Source of the DNA: JBDHAC01 sp039588215
Lineage (GTDB): Bacteria > Gemmatimonadota > Gemmatimonadetes > Palauibacterales > Palauibacteraceae
DNA: 64,000 nucleotides
Direction: 5' to 3'
Assembly (NCBI GenBank): GCA_039588215.1
Contig: JBDHAD010000010.1
Coordinates: forward strand, 1-64,000
In this document: piece by piece, positions 44,134 to 52,415 of the stretch
How positions within the stretch are numbered: position 1 is the stretch's first letter
Layout: each line of letters opens with the position of its first letter
Made by a program: the position numbers and the translations under genes
Notes under the pieces: model-generated
What the model saw: the letters and a program-made list of their open reading frames with translations, nothing else
Told to the model about the DNA's origin: nothing
The model's database searches: none

Positions 44134-46383
44134 CTAGACGTCCGACAGGAGGTCGTCCAACTCCGGCAGTGCTACGAGGATCTCTCGTGCGCGCGATCCG
44201 TCTGCCGGACCCACCACTCCCGCGTGGTGGAGCTGGTCGATGATCCGAGCTGCCCTGCCGTACCCGATCTTCAACCGCCGCTGGAGGAGGCTGGTCGATC
44301 CGGAAGAATTGGCGACTACGATCTCGGCCGCCTGACGGAACAGCTCGTCCCTTTCCTCCAGGACCTCGCCCGCCGTAGCGCCGGAGTCCTGCTCCTCCAG
44401 CTCGCGAACCACTTCCAGAATATCGGGCTCGCTCTCGGCTTCGAGGGCGCGAGCGGCGGCCTGCGCGCGGTACCAGTCGAGCAGACGCTCCGTCTCCTCG
44501 CTCGAGACATACGTTCCCTGGATGCGGATCGGATCGGATTCGCCCGGCGGCAGGAACAGCAAATCGCCGTTCCCCAGCAGGCTTTCTGCGCCGTTCTGGT
44601 CGAGGATGGTGCGGCTGTCTGTCTTCGACGCCACCCTGAACGCGATTCGGCTCGGGAAGTTCGCCTTGATCAAGCCGGTGAGGACGTTGACCGAGGGGCG
44701 CTGCGTGGCGACCACGAGGTGAACCCCTACCGCCCGTGCCTTCTGCGCCAGCATGGCGAGCGGAGTCTCGACCTCGGCCTGCACCGTCATGATCAAGTCG
44801 GCGAGCTCGTCGATGAGGAGCACGATGTACGGCAGCTCGCCATCCTCGTACGGCCGGTCCTCCTCCTCATCCCAAGCGCTTCCGCCCGGGCGGCGCACAT
44901 CGCGCCCGTCGCTTATCCGCCGGTTGAACTCGGCTACGTTCCGGCACGCGTTGGCCGACAACAGGTTGAAGCGCCGCTTCATCTCGTACACCGCCCACTT
45001 GAGCACCGAAGCCGCGTCGTCGTTGTCGGTGATCACCGGGTGTCGAAGATGCGGGAGTTCTCCGTATACGCTCAGCTCCACCATCTTCGGGTCGATCATG
45101 AGCAGCCGCAGCTCGCGCGGGGTGTAGCGGTAGACCAGGCTGGTGATGATGGAGTTCATGCAGATCGACTTGCCTGTACCCGTGGCCCCCGCGATCAGGA
45201 GATGAGGCATGCGAGTCAGGTCGGCGCACGTGGGGCGGCCCGACAGGTCCCGACCGAGGGCCAGCGGCAGCGTGGCGCGCGATCTCCGATACGCCGGCGA
45301 CTCCAACACCTCGCGCAGGAAAACGATCTCGGGCTCCGGGTTCGGCACCTCAACGCCCACGGCCCCCTTGCCGGGGATAGGGGCCACGATGCGGATCGAC
45401 GGAGCGCGAAGCGCGAGGGCCAGGTCATCGGCGCGCGCCGCGATCTGGCCGACCTTCACCCCGGGCGCGGGTACGACCTCGAACTGCGTGACGACCGGCC
45501 CTGTCGTCCAGCCGCCGATCTCGCCGTCGATGCGGAAGGTGGCCAGTTTCTCGACGACCACCCGGCCCAAGGCGCTGAGCTCGCGCGATTCCAGCCCGCT
45601 CCCCTGCCGGACGGGCTCGGTCAACAGGTCGATCGGTGGTAATGCCGTCAGATCCAGGTCGCCCGGGTCGGCGAGGGTCCCCTCCTCTCCTCCAGGTGGC
45701 GCACTCCCGCCGTTCCTCCGGGTCAGGTCAGGGAGCTCCTCGAGCTCTTCCTCCTGCGGCGCCTCCTGCTCGACCCCCTCCCATGGGCTCACGGTCGCTT
45801 CCCGCTCCGGTTCCCGGTACAGATCCATGACCGCTCGCCCCAGGGAGCGCGCTACGCCGGTACCGAGCGCGAGACCGCGCTTGGCCCAGCGACCGCTACC
45901 GCTCGCCACCTGGAGTGGAGACAGGCCCAGCGTAAGGACCACGAGGACCAGCAGCAGGGCAGCCAGAATGAGCAGCGCCCCGACCGATCCGAATCCGGTC
46001 CCGAGCACGGCTCCGAGGGTCCGACCGACCCAGCCCGTGGACTCTCCAGCCGGAGTCTCCCCGGCGGTCAGCAGCCAGGTCGCGCTGGGGATGAGAACCA
46101 GGATTCCGACGGACAGGAGGGTCCAGCGGAGGACACGCCCTCGATCGAACAATCCGAGGAAGCCGACCCCCCATGCGATCATTGGGATCGCGACGAGGGC
46201 GGCCGCGGCGCCGAATGCGGCGCGTCCCCAACGGTGTATGAGTGCCCCCGCCGGTCCGATGAGGTTCCTCTCATCGCCGGTGAGAAGGGGAGACAGGATC
46301 GCCAGACCGGCTAGGAGGCCAAGCGCAATGAGCCCCACGCCCAGCGCTTCGTGCCGCTGCTGTTCACCGAGCATCGCGATCAC
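44134..46383 (-). CDS. ftsK: DNA translocase FtsK/SpoIIIE
   Basis: 749 residues. Four N-terminal transmembrane helices (about residues 15-175), an acidic Glu/Pro-rich linker (about 195-255), then the motor: ATGTGKSICMNS Walker A, LLMIDPKMVELSVY, and IVLLIDELADLIM Walker B, and a C-terminal winged-helix gamma domain (STSLLQRRLKIGYGRAARII) that reads polar DNA signals. It pumps chromosome ends across the division septum and activates XerCD. The GTG start lies just after the comB-like stop; an ATG three codons later is possible. The linker is short compared with E. coli FtsK. Confidence 0.95.
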   Translation of the reverse strand: MIAMLGEQQRHEALGVGLIALGLLAGLAILSPLLTGDERNLIGPAGALIHRWGRAAFGAAAALVAIPMIAWGVGFLGLFDRGRVLRWTLLSVGILVLIPSATWLLTAGETPAGESTGWVGRTLGAVLGTGFGSVGALLILAALLLVLVVLTLGLSPLQVASGSGRWAKRGLALGTGVARSLGRAVMDLYREPEREATVSPWEGVEQEAPQEEELEELPDLTRRNGGSAPPGGEEGTLADPGDLDLTALPPIDLLTEPVRQGSGLESRELSALGRVVVEKLATFRIDGEIGGWTTGPVVTQFEVVPAPGVKVGQIAARADDLALALRAPSIRIVAPIPGKGAVGVEVPNPEPEIVFLREVLESPAYRRSRATLPLALGRDLSGRPTCADLTRMPHLLIAGATGTGKSICMNSIITSLVYRYTPRELRLLMIDPKMVELSVYGELPHLRHPVITDNDDAASVLKWAVYEMKRRFNLLSANACRNVAEFNRRISDGRDVRRPGGSAWDEEEDRPYEDGELPYIVLLIDELADLIMTVQAEVETPLAMLAQKARAVGVHLVVATQRPSVNVLTGLIKANFPSRIAFRVASKTDSRTILDQNGAESLLGNGDLLFLPPGESDPIRIQGTYVSSEETERLLDWYRAQAAARALEAESEPDILEVVRELEEQDSGATAGEVLEERDELFRQAAEIVVANSSGSTSLLQRRLKIGYGRAARIIDQLHHAGVVGPADGSRAREILVALPELDDLLSDV

Positions 46384-46395
46384 CCGCCCTTCCGC

Positions 46396-47175
46396 TCATC
46401 CACCCTTCCCCACGTCTGCCCGCCTGAACGCGTCGCCACACCAGATGGGTACGATCCGGCTGGCATCCAGCTCGGCACAATCTTCGAGATCTTCCCCCAA
46501 ACCGAGGGCGCCGAGCGCACGGCCCGCAGACGTGTCCGCCAGACGCGCCGCCGTGGGAGGTCCCAGACCTCGTGCCAGCTCGCACGCGGCGCGTGCCGCG
46601 TCGCTCAGCCTGACCGCCCCCCCAGCGGCCAGCACACGCCCTACAAGATGGCCCGCGCACCATGCGTCGTCCATGCTGACCCGCCCGAGACGACCGGCAC
46701 AGACGAGTAAGACGCCGCGGCTCGCCGCGCGAGTCTTCAGGTCTTCGATCAGCGAACCGGAGATGGCTCCCGCGTTCTTGAAGCATGCGAGCCGGAGCCG
46801 ACGTCCGGCCATTGCCAGCCGCATCGCGGGCGTGCCGTTCGTCGTTCGATAGATGAGCGTCTTTCCGACCACGCCCGGGGTCGTGTACTCGCGCGGCGAG
46901 TTCCCAAGGTCGTAGCCTTCGATCTTCACTCCTCGGCGCTCTCCGCACAGGAGCGCCGTGTCCGCCGGGAGCGTCTCGTAGAACCGTTGAGCTTCTTCAT
47001 CGGTCGCGGCTGGAATCACGCGCTCGGCGCCCGAATCGAGGGCGGTGAGGATACTGGTCGTGGCTCGGATTACATCGAGGACGGCGACCGACCATTCCCG
47101 GATGTCGAGGCGCTCGAGCTCCGCGGGCACCCAAACCACATCGACGATCGGTGGGGCGTCCGTCGCGGCCGTCAC
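46396..47175 (-). CDS. 2-Phosphosulfolactate phosphatase family protein (ComB-like)
   Basis: 259 residues matching the ComB family: VAVLDVIRATTSILTAL near the start, CGERRGVKIEGYDLGNSPREY, and TTNGTPAM, LLVCAGRLGRVSMDDAWCAG. In methanogens this Mg-dependent phosphatase makes sulfolactate for coenzyme M; in bacteria the role is usually unknown. The start is a GTG overlapping the accC stop (GTGA), so translation is coupled. No ComA, ComC or other sulfonate genes are near, which argues against coenzyme M synthesis and makes the substrate an open question. Confidence 0.88.
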   Translation of the reverse strand: MTAATDAPPIVDVVWVPAELERLDIREWSVAVLDVIRATTSILTALDSGAERVIPAATDEEAQRFYETLPADTALLCGERRGVKIEGYDLGNSPREYTTPGVVGKTLIYRTTNGTPAMRLAMAGRRLRLACFKNAGAISGSLIEDLKTRAASRGVLLVCAGRLGRVSMDDAWCAGHLVGRVLAAGGAVRLSDAARAACELARGLGPPTAARLADTSAGRALGALGLGEDLEDCAELDASRIVPIWCGDAFRRADVGKGG

Positions 47176-48515
47176 GCGTCGCCTATGAACCGCTCCACGA
47201 AGTGTGTGTCGATGTCGCCCGCCACGAAATCCGGGTGATTCAACACCTTGCGAAGGAACGGAATGGTGGTGTGGACGCCCTCCAGGATGAACTCCTCCAG
47301 AGCGTGGTACGCCCGTATTCGAGCCTCCTCGCGAGTCTTCCCGTGGACGATCAGCTTGGCGAGCAACGAGTCGTAGTGGGTGGGGACCACGTACCCATCG
47401 TACACGTGCGTGTCCACCCGAACACCGGGCCCACCCGGCGCATGAAACGTGGTGATCGTGCCGGGGGAGGGCCTGAAGTTGTGCTCCGGATCCTCGGCGT
47501 TGATGCGGCATTCCAGAGCGTGCCCGCGGAATGATGGCGCGGCGCGCAGCTCGAGCCTCTCACCGGCGGCCACCCTGATCTGAGACTTGATGAGATCGAT
47601 CGCGGTAACCAGCTCTGTGACCGGGTGCTCGACTTGAATGCGGGTGTTGACCTCCATGAAATAGAACTCGCCGTCCGATTCGAGCAGGAACTCGACGGTG
47701 CCCGCCCCGTGATACCCGAAGGCCTGCCCCCCCCGCACGGCGGCATCGCCCATTCGTTCACGGAGGTCCGGGGTGACGGCGGGGCTCGGCGCCTCCTCGA
47801 TGAGCTTCTGGTGACGGCGCTGCACGGAGCAGTCGCGCTCGCCGAGGTGGACGAGGTTGCCGTGGCGATCACCGAGCAACTGAATCTCCACGTGCCGGGG
47901 CCGCTCCAAGAACCTCTCCAGGTACACGGCGGCATTGTTGAAGGCGGCCTCGGCCTCGTTCCGGGCCATCCGAAATGCCTTCACGAAGGCTTCCGGCTCC
48001 CGGGCGATCCGCATCCCCTTGCCACCGCCACCCGCGGTGGCCTTGACCATCACGGGAAACCCGATGCGCTCGGCCTCGGCGAGCGCATCGTTTTCATCGT
48101 CTATCGCGCCCTCGGAGCCGGGCACGACTGGAACACCGGCTTGGATCATGGTGCGTCGCGCTTCGGCCTTGTCGCCCATGCGCCGAATCTGTTCTGCCGT
48201 TGGGCCGATGAACACGAGGCCGCTTCTCTCGCAGATCTCGGCGAACTCGGGGTTCTCCGCCAGGAACCCGTAGCCCGGGTGTATCGCGTCGGCCCCCGTG
48301 ATCTCCGCGGCAGCCAGGATGCGCGGGATGTTCAGGTAGCTATCGCGGCTCGGGGCTGCGCCGATGCAGATGTCTTCATCGGAGAAGCGAACGTGCAGGG
48401 AATCGCGGTCGGCGTCGGAGTACACGGCCACCGTGCGGATATCCAGCTCGCGACAAGCTCGGATGATCCGAAGGGCGATCTCCCCCCGGTTCGCGATCAG
48501 GATCTTGCGGAACAA
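47172..48515 (-). CDS. accC: Biotin carboxylase subunit of acetyl-CoA carboxylase
   Basis: 447 residues, canonical length. FRKILIANRGEIALRIIRAC at the start, the ATP-grasp loop TAGGGGKGMRIA, EKFLERPRHVEIQ-like ERFLERPRHVEIQLLGD, MEVNTRIQVEHPVTE, and a C-terminal domain to RFIGDA. It carboxylates biotin on AccB using bicarbonate and ATP, the first step of fatty acid synthesis. The start is a TTG 16 bases after accB. Downstream overlap with the comB-like gene. The carboxyltransferase subunits (accA, accD) are not in the window. Confidence 0.95.
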   Translation of the reverse strand: MFRKILIANRGEIALRIIRACRELDIRTVAVYSDADRDSLHVRFSDEDICIGAAPSRDSYLNIPRILAAAEITGADAIHPGYGFLAENPEFAEICERSGLVFIGPTAEQIRRMGDKAEARRTMIQAGVPVVPGSEGAIDDENDALAEAERIGFPVMVKATAGGGGKGMRIAREPEAFVKAFRMARNEAEAAFNNAAVYLERFLERPRHVEIQLLGDRHGNLVHLGERDCSVQRRHQKLIEEAPSPAVTPDLRERMGDAAVRGGQAFGYHGAGTVEFLLESDGEFYFMEVNTRIQVEHPVTELVTAIDLIKSQIRVAAGERLELRAAPSFRGHALECRINAEDPEHNFRPSPGTITTFHAPGGPGVRVDTHVYDGYVVPTHYDSLLAKLIVHGKTREEARIRAYHALEEFILEGVHTTIPFLRKVLNHPDFVAGDIDTHFVERFIGDA

Positions 48516-48531
48516 GACGCCCCCGGCCGGG

Positions 48532-49026
48532 TCAGGCCGCCACGTCGGGCTCCACCCGGAACAGCAGCTGGCCGTATTCGACGGGCTCCGCGTCCTCCAC
48601 CACGATTTCGCGCACAACGCCGGTCACTTCGGCCTCGAGCTCATTCATGAGCTTCATGGCTTCGAGGATGCAAAGCGTCTGGCCCTCCTCCACGCGATCA
48701 CCGACTTCGACGTAGGCTGGTGCGTCCGGGGAGGGGGCGCGATAGAAGGTGCCCACCATGGGAGACAGGATGTCGTGGATGGTTGAGTCACCCGCGGGCG
48801 CCTGGGCCGTGATGCCGGCGTGGGCCTCGGCCCCTGTTTCACCCGCGGGCCCAGGCGCAGGATGAGCCGGTGCAACCGGCGGAGCTGGAGCCATGACGGG
48901 ACCCGCTCCCACGAGCGGCGATTTCCGAATTCGAATGCGGGTGGCGAACCGCTCCACCTCCAGCGAGTCGATCCCCGACTCCTCCACGAGGCGGATCAGC
49001 TTTCTCAACAACTCCATGTCTATCAT
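48532..49026 (-). CDS. accB: Biotin carboxyl carrier protein of acetyl-CoA carboxylase
   Basis: 164 residues. A short N-terminal helical part (ELLRKLIRLVEESGIDSLEV), a flexible Ala/Pro linker (about residues 40-85), then the biotinyl domain with LSPMVGTFYRAPSP and the biotin-lysine motif EAMKLMNE. The ATG overlaps the efp stop (ATGA) and accC follows after 16 bases, the standard accBC arrangement. All family elements are present. Confidence 0.95.
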   Translation of the reverse strand: MIDMELLRKLIRLVEESGIDSLEVERFATRIRIRKSPLVGAGPVMAPAPPVAPAHPAPGPAGETGAEAHAGITAQAPAGDSTIHDILSPMVGTFYRAPSPDAPAYVEVGDRVEEGQTLCILEAMKLMNELEAEVTGVVREIVVEDAEPVEYGQLLFRVEPDVAA

Positions 49027-49589
49027 GACGAGACCCGCGTGATGTACTTGTCCTCTGTCCGATCCACTCGAATCACCTCGCCCGTCTCTACGAACAGCGG
49101 CACCTGGACCACGGCGCCCGTCACGAGCTTCGCAGGCTTGGTCCCTCCCTGCGCTGTATCGCCGCGCACACCCGGCTCGGTCTCGGTCACCGCGAGCTCG
49201 ACGAACTGCGGCAACTCTACCGCGAGGACCCGGCCGTCTCGTGTGAGGCCCTGGCACTCCATGTTCTCCTGCAGATACTGGAGCTGGCCCTCGCCAATGG
49301 CGTCGGGCGAGAGCGGGATCATCTCGTACGTCTCGAGTTCCATGAAGTAGTACAACCCGCCATCCTGATAGCTGTACTGGATCGGTCGTCGCTCGAGCCG
49401 GACCTCGGTCACCTTTTCGCCCGCTCGAAACGTCTTGTCGACCACGGAGCCTTTCATCACGTCCTTGAGCTTCGTGCGTACGAAGGCCCCTCCCTTACCG
49501 GGCTTCACGTGCTGGAAATAGGTGATCGAGAAAAGCGTGCCCTCCAGCTCGATCACCATCCCGTTACGAAAATCGGATGTATCCGCCAT
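49023..49589 (-). CDS. efp: Translation elongation factor P
   Basis: 188 residues, canonical length. It rescues ribosomes stalled at consecutive prolines. The start is the ATG giving MADTSDFRNGM; an in-frame upstream extension is dropped as it adds non-family residues. KOW-like domain I carries the tip loop VKPGKGGAFVRTKLK, whose first-GK Lys is the position modified in many EF-P; OB domains II and III follow (LETYEMIPLSPDAIGEGQ, TGAVVQVPLFVETGEVI). efp before accBC is a common gene order. Proline-rich targets are frequent nearby (the sugar dehydrogenase linker, FtsK, the TPR protein). Confidence 0.96.
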   Translation of the reverse strand: MADTSDFRNGMVIELEGTLFSITYFQHVKPGKGGAFVRTKLKDVMKGSVVDKTFRAGEKVTEVRLERRPIQYSYQDGGLYYFMELETYEMIPLSPDAIGEGQLQYLQENMECQGLTRDGRVLAVELPQFVELAVTETEPGVRGDTAQGGTKPAKLVTGAVVQVPLFVETGEVIRVDRTEDKYITRVSS

Positions 49590-49647
49590 GCACCAGATCC
49601 CGTTCCGCCCAACCGGGCGATGCCGTATGTGTCCCTTCCTCAGCAAG

Positions 49648-50751
49648 TTACAGCTCGAGCAGGCGCCTCGTGAAGCCGGTGATCAACTCCGGGCCAGCTT
49701 CCCGTACCCACACGTCGTCCTCGATCCGAACGCCACCTCGGTCCGGAAGATACACGCCGGGTTCGACCGTTACCACATGACCCGGCGCGAGTACATCGGA
49801 CGAGCGACGAGCCAGCCTCGGGTCCTCATGGACTTCGAGCCCGATCCCGTGGCCGGTGCTGTGGCCAAAGAACGTGTCCCAGTCGTACATGGCGAGGCGC
49901 TCGCGCGCCGCCCGGTCGACGTCTGCCGCGGGGGAATCGGCGCGAGCCGCCTCGATCGCGGCCTCCTGCGCCTCCCTCACCGCTGCGTGGAGGTCTCGCT
50001 GCCAGGCGCTGGCCTCGCCCACGACAACCGTGCGTGTGATGTCACAGCAGTACCCACCGACCGAGGCCCCGAAGTCCAGCATGAGTAGGTCGCCCTCATC
50101 GATGTATCGGTCGCTCGGCTGTGCGTGCGGGAGTGACGTACGCGAACCGCTTGCGACGATCACCTCGAACGGGAGCGCGTCCGAGCCTCCCTTCCGCAAT
50201 TCGAACTCGAGGCGCGCGGCGGCGGCGCGCTCCGTCAACTCAGGCTCGCCGCGCAGCGCCTCCAGCGTGCGAGAGAGGGCGCCCTCCGCAACTGTCACCG
50301 CCTCGCGAATCAGATCGACCTCCCCCTCATCCTTGACCGCACGGAGTGGCATGACCGCGGCGGGGACCTCGATCCAAGCTTTGTCATCCGCGATCTCGTT
50401 CAGCCGACCGCGTTCGAGGACGCTGACGTACTCGGGCTCGAACCCTAGGCGAAGACTCGCCATCGTGCGAGACAGGTATGCCCCCAGGGAGGTCGCGAGT
50501 CCGTCCGAAGCCAAGTGGACTTCGACCTCTGATGTCACCTCCGATGTCGCCTGCTCCTCGTACCGGAAATCCGTGAACAGCGCCGGGTCCTCTCCCGTTC
50601 GGAAGAGCAGCCAACCGCTGGAGCCCGCAAAACCGGTCAGATACCGGACGTTCGGAGGGTGGGTGACCAGGAGCGCTTCGAGGCGATCCTCGCCGAGTCG
50701 TTTCGACAATCGCCGCCATCGCTCGGCAAGGGGCATATGGGGAATGGCCAT
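49648..50751 (-). CDS. Xaa-Pro aminopeptidase (M24B family)
   Basis: 367 residues. A creatinase-like N-terminal domain (about 1-130, with ALLVTHPPNVRYLTGFAGSS) and a pita-bread catalytic domain. The dinuclear metal ligands are present: the two Asp in DFGASVGGYCCDITRT, His in GHSTGHGIGLEVHEDP, and the two Glu in VTVEPGVYLPDRGGVRIEDD. It removes an N-terminal residue before proline in the cytoplasm. It lies 6 bases after aroQ and 58 bases before efp, a frequently seen aroQ-pepP-efp order. Confidence 0.93.
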   Translation of the reverse strand: MAIPHMPLAERWRRLSKRLGEDRLEALLVTHPPNVRYLTGFAGSSGWLLFRTGEDPALFTDFRYEEQATSEVTSEVEVHLASDGLATSLGAYLSRTMASLRLGFEPEYVSVLERGRLNEIADDKAWIEVPAAVMPLRAVKDEGEVDLIREAVTVAEGALSRTLEALRGEPELTERAAAARLEFELRKGGSDALPFEVIVASGSRTSLPHAQPSDRYIDEGDLLMLDFGASVGGYCCDITRTVVVGEASAWQRDLHAAVREAQEAAIEAARADSPAADVDRAARERLAMYDWDTFFGHSTGHGIGLEVHEDPRLARRSSDVLAPGHVVTVEPGVYLPDRGGVRIEDDVWVREAGPELITGFTRRLLEL

Positions 50752-50757
50752 CCGACC

Positions 50758-51195
50758 TCAGCGCTGGCTCAGGTATTCCGCGAGCGCGTCGAGCGCCAGC
50801 AGGTAGCTGTTCTCGTGAAAGCCCGCGATGACGCCAACCGCGTGCCCGGCCAGCACGGACCGGTGTCGGAAGGGCTCACGCGCGAAGACGTTTGAAAGGT
50901 GAAGCTCCACGAAGGGGCGGGCGCTGGACACGAGCGCGTCTCGGAGGGCCTCGCTCGAATGCGTCAGGATCGCGGCGTTGACGAGCCAGCCATCCACTCG
51001 AGGCGCGTGCTCCTGCAGCCAAGCGATGATCGCACCTTCATCGTCCGATTGCATGAACTCGAGTCGTATGGAGCGTCGCTCGGCCTTGGCGCGGAGCATG
51101 GCTTCGATCTCGGCCAGGGTCGTGTGACCGTATTGCTCGGGCTCCCGCTCACCCAGGAGGTTCAGCTTGGGGCCGTTTACGACACCGATCCGCAC
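50758..51195 (-). CDS. aroQ: 3-Dehydroquinate dehydratase, type II
   Basis: 145 residues. Shikimate-pathway enzyme making 3-dehydroshikimate. Motifs: VVNGPKLNLLGEREPEQYG with the catalytic Tyr, the N-A-A-I-L-T-H-S-S substrate loop (NPGAYTHTS in most members), LHLSNVFAREPFRHRSVLA with the catalytic His and Arg. The ATG is 9 bases after the TPR gene stop and the stop is 6 bases before the peptidase. It feeds chorismate, the substrate of MenF further down the same run. Confidence 0.95.
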   Translation of the reverse strand: MRIGVVNGPKLNLLGEREPEQYGHTTLAEIEAMLRAKAERRSIRLEFMQSDDEGAIIAWLQEHAPRVDGWLVNAAILTHSSEALRDALVSSARPFVELHLSNVFAREPFRHRSVLAGHAVGVIAGFHENSYLLALDALAEYLSQR

Positions 51196-51204
51196 GTATG
51201 ACGC

Positions 51205-52182
51205 CTATTCGCCGCCGGTCGTCGCCGCCTCGATCAGCCAGCGCCTGAGTCGACTCAGCGCTCCGGACTCCAGATTCGTGCTCACGTGTGCGCGCCCCTC
51301 CAGAATCGCCGTCAGTTGCTCCCGGATCGTGTGCTTGAGGGGCTCATCGTCCTGCGCGGGTGGCGCGGCCAGGTGCGGACGCGGGAGCTCCTGCGCGCGC
51401 GCTGGGGCGGGGACGGGTGGAGCGTGGGTTGCAGGGCGCCGAGGCCCTTCCCGGCTCAACAGGCGCGCCTCGTCGAGGCTCGCGGCAAGCCGGGCATTGT
51501 ACGGATCCCGCGCCAACAGCTTCTCGTAGACGGAGATCGCCTCCTCGTACAGGCTCTGACGGAGATAGAGCTCCGCCAGGGTCGCGGTAGCGACTTCCTG
51601 TGGTTTATCGAGCTTCGACTGCCTGCGCGCGCTCTCTTCGACTTCCGCAGCGTCGGTCGGTGAGGTCGACGCCGGCGGTTCGGATGCGGGCCGCCAGTGA
51701 GCTTCGCCGTTCAGCGCCGGGTCTCGTCTCTTCTGCCATTCCGCCTCCAGCTGCGCCAGCCAACTGGTGGGCTCCACGCGAGCGTCGGTTACGCCGCGCT
51801 CGCCAGCAGACGAGGGGACCACTCGCGGGGGTGCGGGCGGGTCCGCCGGCAAGGACGTGCCGCCTACGTCGGGATCGAGGGCCTCGAGCTCCTGGAGCGC
51901 CACGAGGTTCTCGTCGTCAATATCCAGTACCCGCCGGAAGGCGGCCGTGGCTTCCGGTCCGCGCCCCAGATCACGGAGGATCCGACCATGGATCAGGTGC
52001 GCGTTCAGGTAGTGCGGGTGGTGCGCCAGACCTTCCTCCACGACCTGTAGACCCTTCTCGGGGAGACCGCTCTTTCGATACAGATCGGCCAGTCGCGCGA
52101 ACGTGTGGCCCCGCGGGTTACCGGCTCGCAGTTCTTCCAGGCGCCGGATCTCTTGTCCGAGGTCAGTATCTGGGAGATTCAT
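51205..52182 (-). CDS. Tetratricopeptide repeat protein, first gene of the long minus-strand run
   Basis: 325 residues from the ATG at 52182; the frame is open 57 bases further, but that adds an unlikely basic leader. The N-terminal third has TPR motifs (HTFARLADLYRKSGLPEKGL, PHYLNAHLIHGRILRDLG, EATAAFRRVLDIDDENLVAL). A Pro/Ser/Ala-rich stretch follows (about 120-195), then another TPR (VATATLAELYLRQSLYEEAI) and a C-terminal helix. No signal peptide, so cytoplasmic. The partner is unknown. A good promoter stands 50-80 bases upstream. Confidence 0.78.
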   Translation of the reverse strand: MNLPDTDLGQEIRRLEELRAGNPRGHTFARLADLYRKSGLPEKGLQVVEEGLAHHPHYLNAHLIHGRILRDLGRGPEATAAFRRVLDIDDENLVALQELEALDPDVGGTSLPADPPAPPRVVPSSAGERGVTDARVEPTSWLAQLEAEWQKRRDPALNGEAHWRPASEPPASTSPTDAAEVEESARRQSKLDKPQEVATATLAELYLRQSLYEEAISVYEKLLARDPYNARLAASLDEARLLSREGPRRPATHAPPVPAPARAQELPRPHLAAPPAQDDEPLKHTIREQLTAILEGRAHVSTNLESGALSRLRRWLIEAATTGGE

Positions 52183-52234
52183 CAAGGGCGGGCGCTTTCC
52201 TTCCTCGGGCTGGCGGACATCTCGCTGCCTGCGG

Positions 52235-52264
52235 AACATACCGGGGCCTTTTTTTTACTGTCAA
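52235..52264 (-). promoter_or_regulatory. Sigma70-like promoter for the TPR-aroQ-...-men run
   Basis: On the minus strand: consensus TTGACA (52264-52259), an 18-base spacer containing an A8 tract, and TATGTT (52240-52235, 4 of 6 bases). The start of the TPR gene is about 53 bases downstream. This is the best-matching promoter in the window. Confidence 0.6.
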
Positions 52265-52346
52265 CGCAGTGCGCAACGGACCCGGCCAAGTTTGCTCGGG
52301 TTTCCCGTCGGGCATACGTTCATTTCCGTCGGGAAGCTCTTGTGCC

Positions 52347-52365
52347 ACGGCCGGTTTCCGGCCGT
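52347..52365 (+). promoter_or_regulatory. Short hairpin in the ppiD leader
   Basis: ACGGCCGG-TTT-CCGGCCGT is an 8-bp perfect stem with a 3-base loop, 50 bases before the ppiD ATG. It could be a leader hairpin or an operator; no T-tract follows. Confidence 0.3.
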
Positions 52366-52415
52366 TTGGTATTTCTGGGACTGACAATTAACGAAGCGGG
52401 TGCGGGACGTCTGCA

